Of a DNA stretch of 64,000 nucleotides, positions 33,124-43,723 are shown one piece after another (within the stretch, counting starts at the first letter, position 1; each line of letters starts with the position of its first letter). Source of the DNA: Brachionus plicatilis (lineage: Eukaryota > Rotifera > Eurotatoria > Ploima > Brachionidae); NCBI GenBank assembly GCA_010279815.1, contig QEOQ01000316.1, positions 1,512,193-1,576,192 of the forward strand, in the 5' to 3' direction. The notes below the pieces were generated by a model, which ran no database searches, was not told where the DNA came from, and saw only the letters and a list, made by a program, of their open reading frames with translations. Position numbers and translations under genes: made by a program.

Positions 33124-36042
33124 AAACAGCTTAAAAATTTGAAAAATAATTGCTTTTAGCCAGTTTAATTATTGCCTCTTTATAAACATAACACAAAAGG
33201 GTTGAACGATAATCAAAATTAGGTAAGATAAATGTTTTGAAAAACTGAACTTTGACAGAAGTTGAGAAAAAAAAAGAGTCTCTTAATACTGATCAATTTA
33301 TTATTTACAGCAAGAGACATGTGAAAATTTCGTTTTTAATTATTAGATCAACCACCACTGTTTTTTACTACAATATCAATTACCTCTAATTTAAACTAAA
33401 TATTATAATTTTAAATTCTCGAAAAAACCTTTAATTATTTTTGATCTTTCTATATCTGTGAAATCTCTCTGCAAAATAAACAAAAAATTAAGAAAAATTT
33501 AATTTAGATGAACGCATTTTTAAAATTTACGTATTTTAATGTAATCTTACGTAATTTTTGGTAAAATTACATATCCTTACTGACTAATATTCTCGTAAAG
33601 ATACGTAAGCTAACTAAAAAAATATGTAAAATTACGAAATTTAGTCCATTCTGCACCTTTTATAAAAGCACTGTAAAAAGATTCGAATGTTGGATAAATT
33701 TCAATAGAGATTTATATAGAAGATAGAAATTAAGAAAAGCAAACATAAAAAATTTTCAAAGAAATTTTCTGAATAATATTTTTAAGGTCATTGATATTAT
33801 CATTAAAATTGTTATTGGTTGGTCTTATTCGAAAATAAATACAAAATATTATTCATTAAGAACAAAATTTACTCAAAATTTCCTTTTATTACATTTTTTA
33901 ACAATATTTCGTGTAAAATTATGTAATTAAATCTAAAAAAATTTGAAATTTCAAGTTGTGAAAAAAATTCTATAAAACTTAAAAAATTTATTAAAAATCA
34001 AATTTTCGTCTCAAAAATTGAAATTTTTTAGCTGTAAGCATTTTTGTTGTGTTTTACTTGAAATGACGTAATTTTACCTAAGCTTACATTAAATTACATT
34101 CTAAATTTGGTGTAATTTTATGTAATCTTACATTTTTTTAAAATACTAAAAATGATGTAATATTACTTGTTCTGCGGTTTAAAGTACAACACTGTAAATG
34201 AATTTAAGCCTTTAAATTTATTATAGGCTAAATTTTCTATTTTTCTACGGAGTAAAATATTCTCTATAATATTGATTTTGGAAAAGTGTAATATTCTTTG
34301 AAGGAATTCTCAATAGGAAAGTTTTTTACTATGACATAGAAAAGTTATTTAGATATAAAAAGACTGAAAAAATCAAAAATTCGGAAGAATATGTATTATT
34401 CGAATTTCGCCGAGGACTAGGCGCTATTCAGGATTTACAAAAATGTTTGAAATCTAAATATCCAAAATTTTAGAAATTCATGGAAATTAGATTAAGAACG
34501 CGGGGCAAAGAAGTATGAAAATTTTTGATTTAGTTAGATTTAAATTTTGATTTGGCGGCGTAATGGAAACAGATGTGGGACACATAAATTTTTTTAGCAA
34601 GGCTCTTTTTTTACGATCACAATTATATTAACCATAACCAAAACTTGCTTAATAATTTTAGATCTACAGTATATTTTGATTGTTGGAGCAGTTACAACAA
34701 AATATAAATTTTTAAAGATTCTAAACATCAAATTGTGAATTACAGTCTGAAATTTGTGGATTCAAATACAGGTTGATTTTTTTATTATCTTTAATTTTAT
34801 TATTTAAACTTCAAAAAACTTGTTTGAAACAAAATTTCAAATTTTTAAACCATTAGCCACTCGCACCAAATTCTTAATTAGTCAAGCTTTAATTTTTTTT
34901 AAATATAATAATTAAAAGAAAATTGAAAATTGAACTTCTGATCAAATGAGTAAAATCTAGAAATTTCTTTTAAAATGAAATCAAAAAATTTTATCAAAGT
35001 CAGAGTTATAACGCTAAACTAAAACTTTTATATATATATATATTTGGATTTTTGAACGCTTACAACCATGAATCTCTTTAAATTTATTCCTATAAGCGTT
35101 CATAAGCTTTCAATCTTATAAGTGTACCTTCAAAATGGATCATTTTATGCTGATTTTTGCTTTGATGCATCTCAGAATTTTCATAAAAACCAGAAGGTAT
35201 AATATATAATGAAACGAATAATTAAGAAGAATCATGGAATCGCACTATCAAAAAAAAATATGGAATTAAAATAATCAATTGCATGTAAAGAAAAAAGTAA
35301 TGAAAAACCAAAAAAATCTAGAAATATCAAATAATTGTACAAATAAATTTAATATTTCTTTTTCGAAATCAAATCAGGATTTATTTTATAATTTCAAGAA
35401 GACTTTGAAAACAGTAACGGATAAATATTCCTGGTTTTTCTTTCTTTTTGACGAGAAAATTTTCTATTGCATTATACTGTAATATCTAGCTTTGTGCTAA
35501 ATTTTTGCCTGATATGTTAATAATAAAAAAAAGCTTATTCATTAATGCTTTAGAAGGGACTGAGATGTCAGCTGCTATGGATTTGTACGTAAAAACATGA
35601 ATGGATTTTTGTGTTCTTGTTGATGTAGCATTTTAGCAAATGTGGAACATTAAAAAATTACAAAATGAAAAAATTTTCATGGGAAGATTTTAAAGAAAAA
35701 TTGATTACATTAAGATTATGATTCAGCTCCTCGATATCTATCTATGAATAAAAGTCAAATATCCTTTTAAATTAAAAAAATAAAAATAATTAATTTCTTT
35801 AAATAGAAAATGTATTTAAAAAATAAATAATTTTAAAATTTTAACAATGTTGAAGCTTTTATCAAAAAAAAATAAAAAAAAGTTTTATCATTTTTTATAA
35901 ATCTTAAAGTTATTTTTAATTTCGCAAGAAAATTCGCATTTTTAAATTATTTTGTCATGAGTTTAAAGTATAAGATTTTGATAACAAAAATTTTGATATA
36001 TAAATAAAATTTTAAACACTATTTAAAAAGATTTCAACAAGA
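33124..36042. other. Intergenic, repeat-containing
   Basis: Holds the TTACGTAA-motif tracts (33,510-34,185), a (TA)n run at about 35,031-35,043 and AT-rich filler. A 67-codon ORF (35279-35482) starts with TTG and is Lys/Asn/Phe-rich, so it is not supported as a gene. Confidence 0.45.
33510..34185. repeat. TTACGTAA-motif tracts, probable decayed Tc1-derived element
   Basis: Two clusters (33,520-33,640 and 34,065-34,160) are dense in TTACGTA, TAATTTTACC, AATCTTACGT and AATTACA words, like the arms of the element at 42,044 and the MITE at 26,540. About 430 bp of AT-rich DNA lies between. No clean termini or TA duplication were found. Confidence 0.45.
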
Positions 36043-36408
36043 ATGAATAATAATTTCAGACATCCTTTTGAAAATCATCATCATCACCACCATCATCATC
36101 ATCCAAATCGACCTTTTTTTCCAGTAAATATTTAAATTTTTCTAATAATTTAAATGAACAATTTTAATTAAAAGATACCTATACCAAAACCACCACAGAC
36201 AATTATAGTTCGACCAAAACCGCCACCAACAATTATAGTTCAGCAACCATTCATTCCACCACCACAAACCTATTTTCCAACTCCATCTTGTCCCCCTTCT
36301 TCATTTCCGAAACCTTCTTCATATCCATCACCGAATCCTTATGGTAATCAAGCAAATAAATCAATTAGGCCGGATGGAACTATATATGGAAATCCTTACA
36401 GAAGATGA
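36043..36408 (+). CDS. Small His/Pro-rich protein, 104 aa
   Basis: A two-exon gene: 36043-36123 and 36175-36408, joined by a 51-bp GT-AG intron in phase 0. The protein starts MNNNFRHPFEN, has nine consecutive His (residues 12-20), then Pro-rich repeats (PIPKPPQTIIVRPKPPPTII, QQPFIPPPQ, PSSYPSPNPYG) and ends DGTIYGNPYRR. AATAAA-like signals follow the stop. There is no signal peptide and no known fold, so it is probably disordered. Metal binding by the His run or SH3/WW binding by the PPP motifs is only a guess. Compositional bias in a consistent frame across a proper intron argues that it is real, although it is too short to stand out as one ORF. Confidence 0.65.
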
Positions 36409-37889
36409 AAAATATGATTAATCAGAAACTTATTAAAATAAAATGAATAAATAAAAAAAATTTTTTCTTAGTTTGAGTATTTTGATTTTTTTGTCTAAAA
36501 CTAAATTCTAGAATGAAGTCGTAAATTGTTTACTCGTGAAAATAGCAAAGTTTAGTTTGTAATAAACTCCCACTGTAAGCAATTGGGTTACAATTTTGTT
36601 ATAACTCAAAATTTTTCTGTAACTAAAATGTGTTTTTTTAATCGAAATAAATGTGCAATAATTTGAAATAACACTAAAATGAAGAACTTTTAAGATGCTT
36701 TTTTGCTTGTGTGCAAAATTTTTCTAATCAAAAACAAAAAAATTTAATGTAAAAAAAAAGATAATAATTTGTGTCTAATTTCTTTGTTTGAAAAAATTCA
36801 AAATTTAATAAAAAAGTACGATAAGAAATAGATGTCATAATTGTTAAAAAGGAGGCCAATTTAATCGATTGTTTAATTAGAATAAAAATTTTCATTAAAG
36901 ATTTTAAAACTTTTAAGGTAATTTATTTTTGATTGACCTTGATTATGATGAGACAAAATAAAAATTTTAAGTCATACCAAACAACCTATTATTTTAAAAT
37001 TAAATTTCAATTTAAAATAAAAAATATTTTTAAATTTCACATTAAATAATGAAATATACAAGTCTATTTTTTTGAAATTATTAACATTATTGGCTATGCC
37101 TGAAAACCAAAGATACAAGAAATATTTTTGATTTCTTTTCGAAGATTTGACTCTAATATTTATTATTTAAGCTAGTAAACAAATATTTTCATTACTTATT
37201 AAATAATAAAATTACTTATTTAATAAATAATTGAAATTTAGAATTGATAGTATGGTAATCGAGTGATTGTTTAACAATAATATTTAAAGTTTAATTAAGA
37301 TAAAATTTTATCATATTATTCAGCTTAATTTTTTTCATATGAATATACAAGTGTCTCATTGGCGATATAAAAATTAAAAAATAAAATAAGATAAAATAGA
37401 AAAAAGCATAGATAAAAATGTTAAAATTAAATAAAATTTTATTTAAGTATATCTATATAATTATTTAATTTTTCGATTTTTACTTTTAGGACTTGAAGTA
37501 CGTTCTTGAATTTTGATTCAGTAGAATTCACATTCTTTATACGTAAGTGATCTTTAATTAGAATTAGATGATAAGTTAGATAATAATATAACCTTTTTAA
37601 TTCTTTGAGATTAGCTTAAGTCGCTAAATTTTTCATTGATTTTCGATTCCATTTAGCATTTGAAGTACTTTTGATAAAGTTCGAAATATAAACTAAGGTT
37701 TTTCTGCTCACCTATTATTATTTCCTTTGTATTATTCAAATTCAAGCTCATAAATTTTACAGGATATTCTTCATGAATCATTCAGCACATATGCTTAAAT
37801 TTTCTTCGAAATTTAATTTTTTTTTAATTTTGAAAAACATTTAAATTTGGGTATTCTTTAAAAACAACACCCGTCAAAAAAGCGAAAAA
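36409..37889. other. AT-rich intergenic, nothing recognised
   Basis: No open frame above noise on either strand. Polyadenylation-like AATAAA signals of the preceding gene lie at about 36,436-36,455. Confidence 0.5.
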
Positions 37890-38965
37890 ACAACACCTTG
37901 TGTAAACCGCATTAAATATGGGAATAGATATTTTCATCATCAAATAAATCAGAATTTGGCATTAAATTTTTTACTCAAATTTATCATCAAAATAAAATTT
38001 TTTCCACCAAAATTAAATTTTTGTCATCAAAAATATTTTTTAACAACAAATAAAAAATGACTTAACAAAATATTTTTTTTACATCAATTTTTTTTTCTCT
38101 GAATCAAATAAAAAAAAAATAGGCTTCAAAAAAAAATAAATAAAGCATTTAATGAAAATTTTACTTCAAAATTAAATTACTTTGAAATGAATCAGCTATA
38201 CGTTATTTTTTGTAAAAATTATGGAATTTTACAAATGATTTATAAATACTTATACCAGTAGTTTTGTAAGCAAATAATTGTATATTTTATTTTCAATTGA
38301 CATTTTTCAATTCACAAGTCAAATTAAATCAATAGATAGTTCAAAAAAGCCCAAGATTTGAATATGAAAAAAAATTATAAAAAATTTCGATGATTTTGTA
38401 AATAATGAAAGCATATAATACCAGATGATGTAAATGTAAATGAAAATAATAATATAGGAGAATTTTAAATGATTGTCGAGATATTCAAAATGTTAAAAAT
38501 GCAAACATTTTATATTATATTGCTGGTTAAAATAATTTACTAAAATTCTGACAATGCTAGAACACTTGATGTTAGTGAAAAGGTTAGTGAAAAGAGAACT
38601 CGTGGTTGACCTAAAATAAACTAGTCAAAAAATCTTAATTGAGATGTTTTTTTTTCTATATTTTATATTCCAATTGATTTTGGTTATAATAATTATTTTA
38701 TTTGATGAAAAAAAAAAAAATTTTGATGGATACTTTCTATTTTATTAATCTAAATTTTCGTGTTTTTTGATGATGAATTTATTTTAATTGATTCATATAA
38801 ATTTTTTTTTTGATGAAATTTTAATAAATTTGCTGATGAAAATAAAAATATTTTGGCGATAAATTTAATTTTTTTGATGTTAAAATTTTGATGTTATTTA
38901 CTAAATTTTTTGATGATAAATTTTAGATATTTGATGATACAATAAATACCACCCATTAAATATTA
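37890..38965. mobile_element. Inverted pair of TCATCAAAA minisatellites (foldback-like)
   Basis: The left half (37,910-38,140) repeats TTATCATCAAAATAAAATTT-type units. The right half (38,700-38,950) carries the reverse complement (TTTGATGATAAATTTT). The outer ends are also related: AATATGGGAATAGATATT near 37,916 versus the complement of AATAAATACCACCCATT near 38,942. The structure fits an old foldback element of about 1.05 kb with tandemly repetitive arms. No ORF. Confidence 0.55.
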
Positions 38966-39911
38966 TGAAATACCTTTTTTTTTGATATATTTATTTCTAA
39001 CAACCTCAATTTTAATAAACATCATTTTTTATTCTAAAAAAATATTGTCATTATATTAAATTTTCAAGTGTAAAAATAATTTGTACACCACGATATAAAA
39101 CACCCTGAAATAACCTATCAAGTTTTTAAAACATTCTGCAACATCCTTTAGATTCTGATAGGGGAGAAAAAAGTTATGCTTGGCAAATTATTTTTAAAAG
39201 GTCTGGACATTTGAAAACCCTATTAGAACCGCTAAAACAGGTTAAGACCGGATTTTTCAAAACAATCTGAATATTTCTTTTTTAAAAATGTTTTTCTAGT
39301 AAAAGAAACAACTTTTTTGTGGTTTCTGGGGTCAAGAAATACGGTTTTGAGGTCGGTTTTACAAAATAAACCATTACCTCAGCTTAATCATGATTTAGCC
39401 AATCCAAGCTCTCAAGAGCCCTTTTAAGCTATAAGATTTGAATTGAATTTTGACTTGGAAATTTTAATGTTGATTCTAGGGTAATTTTTTGTACCATAAT
39501 ATGAAATTAAAATACTGCAACATAGTTTAATATACTTTGTTGCACCATTTAATTTACCCAAAATATATTTTTTCTTTTTTTTAGTAAATCAAATCAAAAA
39601 ACAATTTAAATCTTATTTATGCTTTATTTTTTGTCTTATTATCACATAAAAAAATTTTTTGTGTAAAAAAATGCAACAAAGAATGTAGCACTAAATTGCA
39701 GCATTTTTTTAAAGTATTTTTTATTAACTTTAATTTTAATTTATCAAAAAAGACAGAATTTTAGTTCAAATTGTATTTGAATTAACGACGCCAAATATTA
39801 TAAATAATATAGCTTAATATTAAAAACTAAGTTCTGCTTCAGTTGATCGAAATTGTTTTAATAAAAAAATCTGAGGAACCAAAATCGGTGTTTTGAACCT
39901 GAAGCAATTTT
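38966..39911. other. Intergenic downstream of receptor B
   Basis: Contains a dispersed repeat at about 39,480-39,790 shared with an MROH1 intron. Otherwise AT-rich, no ORF. Confidence 0.45.
39480..39790. repeat. Dispersed TTTGTTGCA repeat, copy 1
   Basis: Includes ACTGCAACATAGTTTAATAT, ACTTTGTTGCACC, TTAATTTATCAAAAAAGACAG and AATTGTATTTGAATT. The same words appear in the same order at 44,985-45,190 inside MROH1. Part of it is palindromic (GCAACA…TGTTGC). Confidence 0.6.
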
Positions 39912-41415
39912 TCACGGTATTTTGCTTGAATTTTGCTGAATTGAAGATTTGTTAGAACTTTTTAGTTGATAAATAACTATAAAATATGAAAACAGAGTTC
40001 CAAATACCTTTGTTAAAATAAAAAAAAATAGTCATCAAAATTTTTTTGTAATACTCACTGTCAAAATAAATTCTTTGTCTTAAATAAAAAAATTTAAGTA
40101 TTATAAAAAATATTTATCTTCATCTTACTTATGTTGATTATTCCAAACACTGTCAGACATGGCACTCCTTGGGTCAATTTGTTAATCATTAGATTAATCT
40201 TAAAGATTTTAATCAAGAAGTTTAATTTAAATAATTATTCTTAATTTAATTGATGTTTACTTTAAAACATAAACTGTTTGTAAATTCAGCTAAATTTACT
40301 TCTAGCAAATCTTCCAAAATATTTGAGCATTGCTCTTGAATTCTTGCGCCGAATATTACAGTTAACAATATAATAGTAGTAACGCTCACGCCCCAAAACG
40401 GAAACAAAATAGCCTTAATTCCCTGTATATAGTTACCATTCCAGTCAGTCATTATGTAAAGCAGCATTAACACAATGGTTATATAAATCAATAGAGTAAT
40501 TCCCAAAAATTCTTGATAGCATTTATTCATTTGCTGAATAATTTTGCATATTTTTAAATGTTTTTTCCTCAATTCATCAAATTTATCCTCAAGCTCATAT
40601 TGATTTTCTTGCACATTCATTTGTTGATTTGAAACCAACATTTTATTATTTACCAAATCTCTGAACTCTTGATTAAAATTTTTGAAAATAAAAACGATCA
40701 TTTCACAATGTGCTAAATAATAGCATATTGTAATCATCCAAATGAAACTAGTATATGAAAATATAATATTATTTAATATTTTGTATGGTACATTGGATCT
40801 TGACCATGTTGATTTATGAAACGGAGCTAAAAATGGGGAAAAAGCTTCATAAAAATAATCTGGACCAAAAAGTCTAATTATTACGCCTAATGAATTAAAC
40901 ACTGACCCACAAACTCCTATAAAAAAATACATCAATAATTTTTTTTTTAGGATTTTGATCTTCTTATTCGAATATTTATCTAAATAAAGTGACAGTTCGT
41001 GAATTAATTGATTTTCTCTTGAATGTTTTTCTTGATTTATAAAAAATATTGTTGCACTTGCTACAGTTACAAAACACCATAAAACAAATATAATTTTATA
41101 AACCAATTCATCTGATGTATCTGATCCACCATAACAAAACTCGAATAGACTAAATAAACGAGCAAAGCTGAGCCAAAGAATAATACAAATCAGCAAAGGA
41201 TACATTTTTATAAACCATTTGTCACTCTTTCTGTGAAAAAGGCCCACAATTCTCATCAAAACTAGAGGATATTTCATGATATTGCAGTAGGATCTACAGT
41301 TTGATGAATTTACTTCTAAATTGGTACATTTGTAGATTATTTTCGACTTCATCATTCCAATCATTTGAATTTTTAAATCATTAACGTCAGAATCAATTTT
41401 GTATTTCTGATTCAT
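39912..41415 (-). CDS. Gustatory-receptor-like 7TM chemoreceptor, copy B
   Basis: Exons on the minus strand: 41415-40261, 40198-40129, 40078-40059 and 40007-39912, about 446 aa, with the same intron positions and phases as copy A, including the 20-bp microexon. It starts MNQKYKIDSDVNDL. Most of the sequence matches copy A nearly exactly (for example NSSNCR-YCNIMKYPLVLMRI, FIFKNFNQEFRDLVNNK). Differences cluster in the first about 40 residues, around TM2 (FCYGGSDTSDELVYKI), TM3, TM5-TM6 and the last exon. The terminal exon encodes VFGTLFSYFIVIYQL, closer to the insect Gr TYxxxxxQF signature than copy A. It is likely a chemosensory channel subunit of unknown ligand. Confidence 0.82.
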
Positions 41416-42043
41416 TTTCGTATATTTATTTAAAAAAGCTATTTATATTTAAAATCAGAATGGGTTTTGAAAAACTTATGTAAGATTTTTTTTTACTTAT
41501 TCAAAAATATTCGATTGATAGAAAAAGGAGTTTTTTAAACCGTGATTTTTATTTCTTTTTTATTTTAGTTGATCAAATATTAAATTATATTGATTGTAAT
41601 TAAATAATTTGTTGATTTAACTAATGAATGGATTTGATTTTTATTTTAAAAAATAAAGACTAATATTCGATCGTGATGCAATTAGATAAAAAGATTTTAG
41701 TTAGCTTTAAAAATCGATTTTTTTTTATTTGGGCGTCATCATAAATGATTAATAATTGTATTAAAATAAAGATAATTTTTATCGAAATAAATTACAATAC
41801 TTTTAGATCATTATTTTAGATTTTCAAATTTTGCATTTTAATTTTATTCAAAAAAAGTTTTTGATTAAATAAATATCATAATTTACATATTTATAAGAAG
41901 CATTTTTTAAGTTAGGAAATTATTAATTATTTAAATTGTTTTCAGATAATTATATTTTTTTTTTCATTTCAAAAAAAAAAAGGATTTTTGAAATTTTGAA
42001 AAAAAAAAACAATTTGTTTTTTTGATTTTAAGTCTTTTTTATA
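41416..42043. other. Spacer between receptor B and the Tc1 element
   Basis: AT-rich, with the receptor's upstream region. Nothing specific is recognised. Confidence 0.45.
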
Positions 42044-42936
42044 CAGTACTTCTACGAAAAACTGTTTTTACGTAATTTTACGTGAAATTACCTAAGATTA
42101 CCAAAGTAAAAAATAGTTTATTTACCGAATTTTACGTAATTTCACGTAAAATTACCCGAAATTAGATAGAAATTACCCGAGACACATCCCAATATAATTC
42201 AATGATTCGACCAATTTCCATTTCTTTCTTTAACCACTTATTTATTTATTTATTTAATAAATTATTTGAGGTAAACCTCAGGCCACACAGAATGGAACTA
42301 AGTCCTTCTTTTCAGCCTTCTTTAATTACCTTAATTTTTATTAAATTTTTTTTTAAAGATTAAATTGAAAATAAAAATAATAAAAACCTTTTTTAAATGA
42401 TTTATATAATTTTGGCATTTTTCTTTGGCCATTTCGGCATCAGCTTCTGATAAAATCATTCTCTTCCTAACATGTTGTTTTAACTCGATCCACATAAGTT
42501 CAATAGGATTTAAATTGGGAAACTTTGGGGGAGATTTAATTTTTGTTTAAAAGAAAAGATTCCCAGTTAAGTATTGCATCCATGTTGCTCTTAAAAATCT
42601 TAAAAATTCTTAAGTAAAAGCTTTTCTTCTTATCTGTTTCTTACAGCAAAATTTGTTGCTCCCTTAAATGAAATCCCAGCCCAAATATTCAGTTTTCCTT
42701 CATATTTTGAAGTAATTGGAATATTGGCTGGATATTTAGTTATAAATATAAATAAAATTACGTAATTACGTAATTACGTAATTTACGTAATTATAATAAA
42801 ATTACCGAAAATTACGTAAATTACGTAATTTCCGGTAATTTTACGTAAAATCCGGTAAATTTACTTTTTTTTACTTGGGTAATTTTACGTAATTTTACGT
42901 GAAATTACGTAAAAACACTTTTTCGTAGCAGTACTG
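42044..42936 (-). mobile_element. Tc1/mariner transposon, transposase degenerate
   Basis: Termini CAGTACTTCTACGAAAAA (left) and TTTTTCGTAGCAGTACTG (right) are inverted repeats flanked by TA on both sides (42042-42043 and 42937-42938). The repeats run about 75 bp and contain TTTTTACGTAATTT-type words. The minus strand between them has remnants of a DDE transposase: LNIWAGISFKGATNF (the 'vWG.is..G' block) and PNLNPIELMWIELKQHVRKR (the 'PDLNPIE.LW..LK' block), with stops and frame breaks between. The N-terminal DNA-binding part is gone, so it is non-autonomous. Confidence 0.9.
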
Positions 42937-42938
42937 TA

Positions 42939-43300
42939 TATTCAATCGAATACATTATGATTATTTGGAGCAACTCATATACAAAAAAGAGAGATACTAA
43001 ACTACTCAAGAATTAATTTTGAAAATTGACATTAAGTTTTCAAACAAAGATACAAATTTAACAATTATATGAGCGGAAGAAGAGAAAAATTGGGGTCAAA
43101 AATCAATAAGGTTTTTTTTAAATTATAAAGAATATGTCGATTACAACTGTTATGACCGCAAATTAATAAAATGACTTAGTGATACAAGAAAGAAAATTTT
43201 CTAAAATAAATAAGGCCTAACTCACTAATATCAATAATAATAAGATCAATGAACATAAGTAATTTGTAAACAACTTTAAAAAAAGAATAAAAGAAAACGG
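42939..43300. other. Spacer, possibly LINE 5' remains
   Basis: AT-rich with broken frames. It may be the upstream part of the LINE remnant that follows, but I cannot show this. Confidence 0.35.
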
Positions 43301-43690
43301 AAGCTGCTTCTGACTGGAAGGCATATGAAAAGAACTGCTATCGATGTATCTCGGTCAAATAGTCAAAAAAGACACATGAGGAGTTAAAATCATGAGTCAG
43401 ACAAGCAAACTCACAAAGAAGTAGAAGGATGTCACATTAAAGACCAAACTTCTAAAAAAGGTTTTAGCTCAAAATTGTCCAGAAATTGTTCTCCTTAATC
43501 AAAAACAAGTTGATACGAGTAAAATTAAGTTCTTCTTTTTATCTAAAAACTATATATCATTAGCTAAGACTCGAAATTAGCATGGTGGTGGAAAAGTTAT
43601 TTTATTAAAAGAAGGAATTGAATTCAACAAGATTTCTCATTTGAAAAGTTCTCTAACACCATATAATAATTCAAGTAATAAATATATACT
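43301..43690 (+). pseudogene. LINE apurinic endonuclease (APE-like) domain remnant
   Basis: The plus strand from about 43,467 reads AQNCPEIVLLNQKQVDTSKI, KFFFLSKNYISLAKTRN, a stop, then HGGGKVILLKEGIEFNKI and SHLKSSLTPYNNSS. This is the endonuclease region of non-LTR elements ('p.i..LnEt.l', 'nY.….R….GGGvaiLvk…'). The catalytic Glu-Thr of LNET is changed to Gln-Lys, and there is an internal stop, so it is dead. It ends about 30 bp from the MROH1 stop codon. Confidence 0.75.
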
Positions 43691-43723
43691 TTATTAAAAA
43701 AAAATAATTTAGAAAATAAAATT

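Noticed and set aside
35279..35482. 67-aa plus-strand ORF
   Set aside because: TTG start, AT-driven composition, no support.
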